Shown piece by piece: positions 13,282-23,475 of a stretch of DNA of 64,000 nucleotides. The translations under genes and the position numbers were made by a program. Source of the DNA: Tetradesmus obliquus (Eukaryota > Chlorophyta > Chlorophyceae > Sphaeropleales > Scenedesmaceae); the NCBI GenBank assembly GCA_030272155.1, contig CP126191.1, positions 3,308,501 to 3,372,500 on the forward strand, written 5' to 3'. The notes under the pieces were generated by a model. That model was given only the letters and a program-made list of their open reading frames with translations, did not search any database and was not told the DNA's origin. Every line of letters begins with the position of its first letter. Positions within the stretch are counted from its first letter, which is position 1.

Positions 13282-16238
13282 GTGACATGATGTTGGCCGT
13301 TAGCTCAAGGGTGGCCAGCAAGCCACTGTACCAGCTGTGGTGTTGATCAGCAGCGTATCTGCATCACCAACTGCAATGGCGCCGCGCCCTGCTGGCGACC
13401 CCGGTCATGCCTGCTGTGCTGCAACCACGTTGAAGCAGCTGCTGCACACAAGCCCACCAGCACAACAAATGCAAGCACCACATGCTAGCACGGGCATCAA
13501 TGCGTAATGCTGAATGCAGGGTGCAACCCATCCACGCACCTCCTCAGCTCCTGCTGGGGGCTGCCCTCCCACTGCGCCCATCAAGCCTGCGGCCTCAGGG
13601 CCCACAATCTCAATGACCAGCGCCTGTGCTAGCCGCATCTCCAGCGCTGCCTTGCTGCCAGACAGGTCCAGCCCCTTGGCCTCAAGCTGCACCCGCAGCT
13701 CACTCAGCGTCATCTGCAGCGTGCAAAACAAGAGAGAGGCGGCCCAGAGGTGTATTACTGAAATGAGTCAGCCTGTGCACAGTGTGGTGTGCGTATGGAG
13801 CTGTGCACTCCATGGAGCTGAAAAGGCGCAGGGAGTGAAATGGGTGGCATGCATGACCAGCTGTTTGACATCTCAAGGCAGCCTTCCACTCCAGGCAGCC
13901 GTCACATGCTGTCCAGCCTGCTGCCTGGCACTGCAGGGCCCTCCTGTGACAGCTCATCATAATCAAATCGCCAAACAAGCCATAGCAATAACACCACCGG
14001 CCCTGTGCCCCACCTGTGACAGCTCATCGTGATCCACTTTCATGATTGATTTAAAAATCACTAATCAAGCCATAGCAATAACGCCACCGGCCCCGTCTCC
14101 CACCTGTGACAGCTGCTGCAGCAGGTGGTCCATGTCTCCTGCTGTGGCTGCGCGGCGCACCACCAGCATCGTCATCAGCCGGTCACGCAGCACGTAGCGG
14201 CCGCCCTCATCAGATAGGCCCAGCTGCCGCAGGTAGGCCTTCAGGTCATCCACCTGCAGCAAGGTGGTGCATAATGGATGCATATTATATAAAGTTGTTA
14301 GGCGATGATATGTAGATGACAGATGCTGCAGTGTGGAGTGGCAGGGACAGCGTGTGCGCTGTGCTGCGGGCATAAGGCACGCCCAGCTGGTGCACAGTGC
14401 AGTGCCGCTGATGCATGCAATTCAGAAACACCAGCATGTAGAGCCCTCGGTCAGCAGGTTTGTAGCACACATAACCCATCACCCCACCTTCATCTTGTTG
14501 ATGTCTGTTGCTGTGAGGCTGTCCAGGATGCTGCTGGGCGAGGCAGCCATGCCCTCAGCGCCTGCTGCCCCTGCCCCGCTGGCTGCCGCCTGCTGCTGCT
14601 CCATCAGCAGCACCTCCTCCTCTGCCAGCAGCCAGCTGGCTCGCTCAGCAAGCTCCTCCTGCAAGTAAAAGGAAAAAAAAAGAAAAAAGAAGATGATGGG
14701 GACATCAGTGACGATGATACGCAACAGCAGCAGATGGACGTGCCAGGCAGCAGGTTGACTACGCGCTGCGCAAAAATGCACCTCACATGTGTCATACCAT
14801 CAGGGCTAGCTGTCCCTCGCAGCGATCGCTAACAGCAGCGCCGCTGCAAGAGCCCTGCTGCAATGCATGCATGCCATCGCACGCAGAAATGTCTGAATAC
14901 GCTTGCTTTGCACTGTACTGCTTGACCAACAGGCTAGCAGATGTGCACTGATCGGTGCTGCAGCAGCGTCGGCCTCATCAACACTGCTGTTTCCCAAACA
15001 CCACACAGCACACTCACGGCTGTCTCATCCTCTGCTGCGCTCTGTCCCAGCTCAGCCAGCAGGTTGAGCAGCTCCTGCCGCTTCACACCCATGCCCAGCA
15101 TCTCATCATACAGCTGCTGCTGCTTGTCAGCAACCAGCCAGTCCCGCTCAGCAGCCGCGGAGCTGCCAGCAGGCGCTGCCGCCGGCTGCTGCTGCTGCTG
15201 CTGCTCGTCGGCGTCGGCTGCTGGTTCGGTGGAAGCGGGTGTGAAGCTGTCCTGCTGCTGCTGCTGCTGCTGTGCGGGTGCGTCCCTAGACATGCCAGAC
15301 CTACAGGTGTTGCAAAACAGCGTGAGGGCGGCAGCACAGGAGAAGACCGCATCAACATGAGCGCTGAAACATCTCGTCCGCAGGTTGTTGAGTACGTTTG
15401 CTTGCATCTCTGAGCTTAGTAAGACATGCAGCTGCTGCTCTTGAGAACCTAACCACAACACTGCATGCGCTGGTACCACAGTCAAACAAAGCAGCACAAG
15501 TGCAGGAAACACTGTAAAGCTGGCAGCTGCTCACTCTTCAGCCACTGCCTCAGCCAGGCGCGCCACCAGCTCCTTCTTGGCGCCGCTGCTGCTGAGGCCC
15601 CGTTCCTGCAAGCACTTGACCAGCTCTGGCTTGCTGTAGGTCTGCAGCTCAGCCTGCAGCTCCACCAGCAGCTCATCAAAGCTGATGTCAGCATCCTCGC
15701 CATCTGCCAGATCAGCATCACCAGCAGCAGCCACGTCATCATCGCCTGCCTCCTGCAAGCCACTGCTGCTCCTGCTGTCCTGCAAGTGCGCTGATAGGAT
15801 TGCGACGAGCTCTGCCTTTTTGCCGCTGCTGCTCAGGCCCTCCTGCTCGCAGCGCGCACGCAGCTCTGCTACAGACAGCTTCGCCAGAGCTTCCGCACTG
15901 TTTGGGTCAACCGGCTGCTGCTCAGACTTGCGGGGCCGGCCAGCAGCGATGATGGAGGCCCTGGGCCTGCTGCTGCTGCTGCTGCTGCTGCCCAGCTGTT
16001 GAAGCTGGCGGGGCAGGCTGCCGCTCCAGCTGCTGCTGCTTGAGCCATTGCTGCTGTGCAAAGATGACAGGTGCCTGCTGTTGCTACTGCTGATGCCTAA
16101 TCCAGGGCGAGCGGCGCTGCAGGTCAAGCCACGCAGTGCGTAAGGTGGCCTGCGAGAAAGTGCGAAGGGCATGTTTGTCTGGCGGCGGTGCATTGCATAG
16201 GATAGCTGTGCAGCATCCTTGCTGTGTTGCGGCTGCAA
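3301..16238 (-). CDS. SAP-domain protein fused to two tandem D-alanine-D-alanine ligase modules
   Basis: I assembled 23 exons, total 6147 nt, 2048 aa. High-to-low, they are 16238-15535, 15300-15018, 14658-14488, 14253-14104, 13713-13540, 13176-12000, 11754-11570, 11170-10852, 10430-10213, 9920-9669, 9336-9190, 8868-8603, 8373-8296, 8029-7708, 7471-7326, 7087-6871, 6613-6461, 6172-6086, 5720-5544, 5327-4986, 4653-4537, 4201-4055 and 3615-3301. All phases agree. The N-terminus is Ser/Arg-rich and looks like a plastid transit peptide (possible starts also at 16193 and 16172). SAP motifs lie near residues 118-152 and 203-232, and SAP-like ones near 387-420 and 437-467. Ligase module A is about 495-1211 and module B about 1376-2048. 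Module B shows IKPPTRSGGLGVVRL, VVEPWIETD, VTVGLIGE, VDGFVNVDSGELVVLD and a PPMLPYQLF tail, as in the two-module plant DDL. That enzyme class makes D-Ala-D-Ala for plastid peptidoglycan. Several catalytic residues look replaced, so activity is uncertain. Confidence 0.83.
8374..8440 (-). repeat. (CTG)21 tract directly before the exon-13 acceptor of the tandem-Ddl gene
   Basis: On the plus strand this is an uninterrupted CAG run. In the sense of the gene it is (CTG)n ending CTGCAG, immediately followed by exon 13 at 8373. It occupies the place of the polypyrimidine tract. Confidence 0.9.
10459..10530 (-). repeat. 36-bp perfect tandem repeat in a Ddl-gene intron
   Basis: Two adjacent copies of a 36-bp unit containing GTGGGCTGATCACCTGATGC lie just upstream (in gene sense) of the exon-9 acceptor at 10430. 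Each copy holds a CTGCAG/GCATCAG acceptor-like site. The copies appear identical, so the duplication is recent or conserved by conversion. Confidence 0.85.
11392..11600 (-). repeat. Duplicated donor junction of Ddl-gene exon 7
   Basis: Bases about 11392-11452 and about 11535-11595 are near copies, 143 bp apart. The high-coordinate copy is the end of exon 7 (encoding LQEWQMMQ) with its GTGGGG donor. The other copy, deeper in the intron, repeats the last ~30 nt of the exon, the donor and about 40 nt of intron, giving a decoy 5' splice site at 11427/11426. Confidence 0.83.
13177..13281 (-). repeat. Interrupted CTG tract directly before the exon-6 acceptor of the tandem-Ddl gene
   Basis: The plus strand shows CAG runs broken by two CGGCAA units. 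In gene sense this is CTG repeats ending CTGCTGCAG, followed at once by exon 6 at 13176 (DGISNPLLDD). Confidence 0.88.
13940..14120 (-). repeat. Triplicated donor junction of Ddl-gene exon 4
   Basis: The true end of exon 4 (CTGTCACAG then GTGGGA, boundary 14104/14103) is copied 90 bp deeper in the intron at 14014 with a GTGGGG donor intact. It occurs a third time at about 13944, where the GT has become GA. The flanking block AAGCCATAGCAATAAC and CACCGGCCC is duplicated with it. Reading through from the real donor meets a stop, so the decoys lie outside the open frame. Confidence 0.82.
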
Positions 16239-17106
16239 AGGCCACAGTGATATGCCGTTGGTGACATGTATTGTGCTGCAGGCTGCTTGCTGCTGCTGGG
16301 ATGCGGATAAATTGCTGCGACTGCTGTGGCAGACACCTGCTCAGCATGTGCTGCTGCTGTGTCTGGTCAGGTGGTGCAGCAGCAACAGAATGTGTTATAT
16401 CAAAGCAGTCTGATTATGGCACGGCAGTCCTTTTCTGACGTAGCACAGAAGGTGCTTGGATCCTGCTGTCGGTGGCCCCTGGTCAAGAGCTGCTGCTGTT
16501 GCTGCTGCAGCAAGCAAGCCATCTGCATAGGGAAGCCTTACCTTGACCTAACCAAAAACGCTCCAAGGCCGATCCGAGGAGCAGCACGGCACCAAGCGTG
16601 CGGGCCCCGCCTCTGCTGCGGCACCAGACTAGTGGCCGCTCGGTGCATCCTGGCTATGACATCAGGTGCACTGGCTTCCGTAAGATAGGTATCAGTGTGA
16701 ACAAAGTCCTCACATTGGCTTTGCCAGTATTACCTGGCCAGGACGAAAGTTGTTGTGCATGTTATTCCCGAAAACTACCGCAATACTTGTGTACGTCCCT
16801 TCATCAGTGATCCTGATGTTTGTCTTTTTACGTGCAATTTTAACCTTCGTGCTTTGCGAGACTGGGTCAAAGCAAACAGACAAACAGCACTTGATCGTAG
16901 AAGAGCGTCCTGCGTATCGTGAGGGCATCATACGTTCGCAACGCACTATTGGTTACTTCTATTCTCAAGCTGTTGCAGCCTGGGAGTCTGCTGTAGGGCT
17001 TGCTGATGACCTGTACTGTACAGGGCTTGGTGCTGTGAAGGGCCATGATGACCGTTCGGTAGCCAACACACGACACCGTTGCGAACATAGACGTCATACG
17101 TTAGCC
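16239..17106. promoter_or_regulatory. Head-to-head intergenic region of the tandem-Ddl and thioesterase genes
   Basis: This 868-bp stretch lies between the two divergent start codons and should hold both 5' UTRs and promoters. No exon is supported. An open frame from 16750 joins the thioesterase frame but shows no domain and is more likely leader sequence. The base composition is less triplet-rich than the gene bodies. I could not identify a specific TATA or operator motif. Confidence 0.45.
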
Positions 17107-18867
17107 ATGCTGGCTCGTTGTGGGGCCATGGGGCTCCAGCTGTGCAGCAGCCAGATTGGCAGTTTGGTTGCAGCGCTGCCTAGTGCCTGCACACTGCTGC
17201 GCAGATACGGGAATGAGGCAGCAAAGGACGGCAAACAATGGCATTGGATGGTCAGCCAAGGCCACAAAATCAACCCATGCAACTCAATGGTGAGCAGAAC
17301 TGCCCTGGTTAGTGGTTGCATGTGGTTGATGGGCTAAGCATGTGCTTTTGTTGGACCAGGCACATGGCATGTGGTTGCCAATTGTGAACAGAGGTACAGC
17401 AAGCACGTAGCAGTTGAGCAGCTGATACTTTGTAGAACTGGTAGTGCTGATTTAACCTCACTGGCTGAACATGGAGGCCAGGCTAGCGCTTGTGAGGCTC
17501 ATGTGCTAGCATCAGTCCACAGCCAGTGCTTGCCATGCTGAAGCACCTCGGCACTCTGAAATTGTCTGATCTGCAGCTGCACCCGGCAGTGAAGGAAGCA
17601 GGAATCTTGCCAGAGGATGGTGAGGAGATTGCAGTGCAGGTGGCGTACACTCCCAAAAGCCACTGCTTTGGATGCGGTGAGTTAGCATTGGACTGTCCTG
17701 CAAGCAGCTGTGGCTGGGGATTGTGCTGGTCCTAGGGTACTAGGCATCCTGACTGCTTGCATAACAGCAGCAATATGTGTTCACAGCAGCTGCGCCCTGC
17801 TACGTGTCGTGCTGCACTGACAGCCTGGTGCCTTGGACTGAGCATCCTTGCAGGACCCGCACACCCAGACGGCTTGCACCTGGAGAGTAAACGCATCGAA
17901 CACGGGCTGGAGGCACGTGTATCGCTGCCAGCAAAGTACTGTGCATTCCCAGGTACGCAGCAACAGTATCACCCACAGCCCTACAGGAATATGTAGCAGT
18001 CTTGAGACAGGCTCAGGCAGCAGGCTGTTTGTGGCTTGCAACACAACATGCCATAGCGGCAGCCGCTTTGTGCTTCAGGGTCTCCTGAAGAGAAGCTCTC
18101 TTGGTGTTTAGCAGCAGTGCAAGGTGCCGCAAACGATTCAGCAAGGGTGACACTGCAATCCTTGGGTGCCACCCGTGCTCGCTCATTGACGGCACCCATC
18201 TGCACCCATGATATGCACACGCAAGCCACGTGCATTGGTATCCATCAGCCTGTGTCCTCCCCAGCATGCGGATGCTGTCTTGCGCTGCGCTGCAGGCATC
18301 CTGAATGGCGGCATCCTCAGCACGCTGCTGGACTGCCACGGCAACTGGACAGCAGCCATTGCCCTCATGGACAGGAGCTGCCTGCCCAAGCCGCCCCTCA
18401 CACTGACTGCATCAATGCTGGTGAGCAGCCGGCACGCACAGCTGCGTGGCATGCAGAGAGAGCAGAGCATGCCACAACAGCTGCACACAGTTGTCCGCAA
18501 TGTCCCTGACACTCTGCTGCCCCTACACCCGGCAGTGGTCTCTGCTGGTCTGCTGTAGTGCTTCTCAGAGTGATGGGTCGTGCTGAGGCAAGTCTGCCGC
18601 TGCGTCCTGCTGCTGCTGCAACTCCCCATATCCACAACGCTGCTTGCTGCGGCTCAGGTGTCGTACAAGGAGCCCAGCCCGCCAGACACGGAGCTCATCG
18701 TGCGCAGCCACGTGGTGGCGGTGCGAGAGAACCAGAACCCGGGGCTGGGCAAGGCTGCTGTGGAGGTGGACGTGGCGGTGCTGCTGCCGCAGGCAGACGG
18801 CAGCGAGAAGCTACTGGTGCAGGGCACAGGTATCTTCAAGCGGCTGGGCGCGCTGCGGGCGCTGTAG
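17107..18867 (+). CDS. Hotdog-fold (PaaI/4HBT-type) thioesterase, probably organelle-targeted
   Basis: Five exons (17107-17289, 17523-17676, 17854-17952, 18296-18420, 18658-18867) give 771 nt, 256 aa, with consistent phases. The N-terminus MLARCGAMGLQLCSSQ is Arg/Ser/hydrophobic and resembles an organellar presequence. The conserved family motif HCFGCGPAHPDGLHLE spans the exon 2/3 junction. It is followed by the hotdog core GGILSTLLDCHGNWTAAIAL, then a rich beta-sheet region ending FKRLGALRAL. In the family these enzymes hydrolyse acyl-CoA or acyl-ACP thioesters. The usual His of the HGG motif reads as Asn here (LNGGIL), while the downstream Asp is kept. The first exon is the least certain. 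The substrate cannot be inferred from sequence. Confidence 0.82.
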
Positions 18868-20518
18868 CACTGCCAGCTGTGTATTTGTTTTGTGCTGTAG
18901 CTGGTATGCCGTTCCAGGCTGTGTGTTGGCAGCGAAGAGGTGGAGCAGTGTCGTGCAGCGCTGTGTGCTGTGTGGTTTCTGGTGCTGTGGGGCGTGTCAT
19001 GCGGCGATGTAATATGCTTTGCTGGCAGCGCGTCTGCTGCTGCCTGGCATGACAAGCAGGTGTACGCATGTATCTTGTAGGGTTCGACTATGTTATGTTA
19101 CGTCAGGTTTGCATGTTCTTGTTCCGCGCATGTATGCTGCGTGACACAGCTTGTTGTGTTTGTGTCTTGTGTTGGTCACTCATCTCTGGGCAAGGATCGT
19201 GCTGCTGTGTGTGAGCCTGGGTACACAACCAGGGTCATGCAGTCGGCAAATTATCTGGGCAGTCCACAGTGAGGCACCCAACCACGCACGTCGGCTCATA
19301 CAGGCAACACAAGCTGTCCATTGCCGGGTGCTGCTGTTTGCATTGCGCAGCGTGCTGGACATGAACGACTGCCGCAGAGCGGCACTGCACAATCAATGTA
19401 TTCAAGTTGAATATGGGCGGGGCTCTGCTGGTCAAGCACGCGCTTGATCCTTCATGAAGGAGGGCACTGCTTGATCCTTCATGAAGGTGCGTGCATGCGC
19501 ATTTGCTGTTTAGGTTCCCCTTTGTGCAGTGCTGGTGGTGCGGTGCCGCACCCTGGCGTGCTGATTGCTGTGCTGCATCCTGGAGGTCAGGCACAGAGCA
19601 GCTATGCTGGCTTTGGGTGCTTGTGAGCGTGCTGGGGTGTTCAGGCGGCAGCTTTTTGGTGCTTGTAAACTGTCTTTGCTTCATGACACAGTTGTGTGCT
19701 GACATTGGCGCATCAGTTGTTGCACCAGCGCCTGCATGCGTCGTGTCTTGGTTGCCCTGCCTGTATGCTCAGCTACTGAAGTTGCGGCAGCCGTAGGTGG
19801 TCCTCTGTGGCGGTCAGCTAGTGGTGGCTCGCTACTGTTCCTGTCAAAGTTGTTAGAGGCTTCAGGCAGGCTACTGTTCGTGTCAAAGTTGTTACCGGCT
19901 CCAGGAAGGCGGCTGTTCGCCGGTCAAACACACGGCGTCAAAGGTTCCAAAATCCAAGTGACATGACACCACCTTTGACCATCTGGAGCATCCAGCCAGC
20001 TGGATCACTTTGCAACAACCACACATGCACTTGTCCAGCAAATCTTGACGCTTGTTGCACGTGACTGTTGCTCAACGAACAGCTGCCAACAGATGGTGTC
20101 TGCTTGGCACACGTGCCCAAACTGTACGAATAGACCCAGACACCAAACGTGTGCGCATCATGATGTAATGCAGGTCTATAGTAGCTCACGAAGCTCATTA
20201 TGCTGCGATGAACATTGAACGAGACAGCTCACCACCCCAAACAGCCCAGGTCATCTGCACCCAGCTGCATGCCTTCAACCTGAAGCCGATGGACTGAATG
20301 CCAAACCTGCAACTGCCCACACACAACTTCAACTGTCATACCCTCCAACCTGCCATCAGGCGGCTGACTGCAGCCGATCCCAAAGCCGTGTCAGCAGTGC
20401 TCAAACCAGGGCTAGCTAGCTATAGCTACAGCAGCCAGTTGCCCATCAACACTGTCAATGCGCAGAAGTCCGGCCAGTGACAGTTCCGATCATATGCATT
20501 TGGCTAATTCGCTGCTGC
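18868..20518. other. Convergent intergenic region with two short tandem repeats
   Basis: This region holds the 3' flanks of the thioesterase and aspartate aminotransferase genes. No coding gene is supported. GCTTGATCCTTCATGAAGG occurs twice at about 19442-19488; each copy contains the palindrome CCTTCATGAAGG. At about 19828-19920 a 39-bp unit (CTACTGTTC..GTCAAAGTTGTTA..GGC) is present about 2.5 times. Confidence 0.55.
19008..19012 (+). terminator. Candidate polyadenylation signal TGTAA for the thioesterase gene
   Basis: TGTAA is the usual poly(A) signal in chlorophycean algae. This copy lies about 140 nt past the stop codon. Confidence 0.4.
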
Positions 20519-23435
20519 TCAGTGGTTGCGCACGGAGTCCACGATGGCATCAGCCAGGTATGCCACCTTGCTGCTGCTGAGGCCTGCCAGGCTAATGCGG
20601 CCATCACGCGTCATGAACACTGCGTGCTTGTTTGTCATGTTGTCGACCTGAGATGCAGCAGCAGCAGCAGCACGGCGGCAGGTGTTGGGACCTAGCACCA
20701 AAATCCGCAGGAGAACCCTGCAATGGGAGGTTGCACAGCTCACGCGCCCTGCACACGCATGGATGGTGGGAAACATGCAGCACAACCATCCCTGTAAATG
20801 CTGGTCCTGTAAATATTTGGCGCATTTGTTTGGTTTCAAAAAAGTGTTGTTGCAGTACACCCCCATCGGCCATGTTGTCTTGTTGCGCCCACCTGCTGCG
20901 GCGTCATGCCGGTGAAGCTGAACATGCCAATCTGCTTGGTGATGAAGCTCCAGTCCCTGTCAGGGCAGCGGCTCTCCAGCGCGGCCTGCAGCTCGCCACG
21001 CACCTTGGCGATGCGCCCAGCCATGCCCGCCATCTGCACGCAGCAGCAGCAGCAGCAGCAGCAGCAGCCGCCGTAGCAGCAGCAGCAGCAGCAGCAGCGG
21101 CAGCCAGCACGTTAGGCTACAGCAGCATCTCGAGCAGCAGCAGCAGAAGCGGTACATGCAACAATCACTGGCCTCAGCTTGCTGTGCAGCACAGAATCTT
21201 CCAAACTGAGCCATCACCTGCACTCAATCTTTTATCAACAGCTGCAGGTGCTTGCCGCATCATCAAGCATGCTGTGAGCGCACCTCGCTCTTCCACAGCT
21301 CAAACATGTCCGCATCGCCCACCACCTCCGCTGCGATGCGTGCGCCGTGTGTGGGCGGGTTGCTCCAGATGGCGCGAGCCAGGCGCTTCAGCTGGCTCAG
21401 CACAGACTTGGCAGCCTGCAGCAAGCGGCAGCCCGTTTGCAGACAGCGCTTGGTTGCTCCAGGCACTCACATGTTTGTGAAGCTGCAGTGGCAGGCAGCT
21501 GAAGGTCGGCCGCTCAGCAGCCGGCACATGTGTAACTGCTAGCAGCGAGCAGTGTGCAGCCAAGACAGCCTGCAGGTAAGCAGACTGCCGCAAAGGCAAA
21601 CACAGCATACACGCAAGCAGCACAAAAAGGGACCCAAAGAGGCGCTGCTGCGCCTCCAAAAACTGCGAGCAGGTGCAGCTGCCAACACCCTACCAAGACA
21701 GCCTGCAGGTAAGAAGGCTGACGCAAAGGCAAACACAGCATACACAAAAGCAGCACCAGAAGAGACCCAAGGGGTGCTGGAGCCAGCTGGAACAAGCCAA
21801 CGATGCTGCGTCAGCAGCACACCACCACCAGCTTGCTCCACATGGATGCAGCCACAACACTAGAGCTGTGTAGCAAACACAAACACAGTCGTCACTTACG
21901 TCTGCGTCGCTCAGCACCACGTTGAGTGCGCCCACGCGCTCCCCGTACAGCCCCAGGTTCTTGCTGTAGCTCTGCGCCACCATCACCTCCAGACCGTTGT
22001 CCACAAACAGCCGCGGTGCAAACGCGTCTTTGTCCAGGTCGCCTGGCAGCACACCAGAAGCCAGGCAGGTGGCAGCAGCAGCAGCAAGTTGATGGCAGCA
22101 GGCAGGGAGCATAGGCGCAGCTGCTCATATCCCTGGAATCGCATGCGCTGGCAAGCTCAGGTTACCATGCAGGAATTTGACGCGACAGACAACAATTCAC
22201 TATAAGTACCCAGGCCTGCTGCTGACACCTTTGATCCACACCAGGTGCTGCTCGCCTCAGACTTTGTGCTGGATCGCTGGAGGCCGTACCCTCCCAGTTC
22301 TCGTGTTGTGCTGTTGTGCCCAAGCTTTTGTGTACTGTGTGCTGTGCTGGGGCTCTGGCAGCCATGCCTTCTATAGTACCCATGTGTGTCTCGTGCCAGG
22401 CCTCTGCTGGCCGCACCTGTTGCAAAGCCCTGGTAGGCCACATCAAAGAAGGGCATGTGGCCCTTGGCCTTGCACAGGTCTGCAATCTCCTGCCACTGCA
22501 GGGGCAGAAAAGAGACAGCAAAGAAACAGCAGGGGTGCACGCAGCAGGAACACCAGCACGGGGTCAGTAGCCAGCGATTGCAGCACGTCAACCATGGCAA
22601 TATGACACGTGGCTGCTGCTGCAACAAGTCTTCCGCGGCACTCCGCTGTGTGTGTGTGTGCTGCACGTTGCTGTGTTGGTGTTGTGATGCTTGTGACTGG
22701 CAACACGGCGCGAGGATGCTCAACAATCCACACCTGTTGCGGGGTTGGGTCAACGCCAGTGGGGTTGTGCGCACACCCTGCATGTAGCAGCATAGCAGTG
22801 GCTTTGTCAGCTGCTGCCACCCGTCGACGAAATGTCTGCTGCAACCAACTCCTGCAGGGTCTGGCAGCAACCCGACCACCACACACTGTAGCAGGTCACA
22901 ACTAGCTGCCCGGCAATGCATCTCCAGCTGCACAGCTCCATACTACGCCTCAGTGCTGCGTTCAGTCGGCACTCTTCACCATCAAGCTCCTAATGCACAC
23001 ACATCTGCAAGCACTGCCTGCTTCTTCATCTGCTACTGCTGCTGCTGCTGCTGCTGTGCCTCGCTGCCGTGCGGCTCACCGTGCAGCAGCACGATGCTGC
23101 CGTCTGGTGCTGCTGTCAGGTCCTCCACCATGCCCTTGAAGTCCAGGCCAACTGTGTCGGGGTCAAAGTACCTGTGGATCACACGCGCACACACACACCA
23201 TAGGTTTGTATTGTTGACTTGCTCATCAGGCCCACAGTGTCGGGGTCACAGTACCTGTGAATCGCACACGCACAAACACCTGCACCCACACACCGTGTTG
23301 ATGTTGTCATATAAGCACGGTGCTCATGGTGCATACCATGCGCCTGTCTCCCAACTGCTTGTGAATGTGTGCAAGAGCTCTCTGCAAACTGCCGTGATTG
23401 CAGCATGCTTCCTGCTGCTTCCTGCTTGCTAGTGC

Positions 23436-23475
<40 letters not shown>

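Noticed and set aside
16750-17337. 195-codon plus-strand open frame upstream of the thioesterase
   Set aside because: Only its last part (from 17107) is used as a plausible first exon. The upstream part has no domain and is probably leader or promoter.
21552-21770. Intron repeats of aspartate aminotransferase as another exon-junction duplication
   Set aside because: The copies share CTGCAG/GCTG but no convincing exon sequence, so I list them only as an intronic tandem repeat.
22157-22933. 258-codon minus-strand open frame in the aspartate aminotransferase gene
   Set aside because: It crosses introns. Only the segment 22417-22495 within it is real exon.
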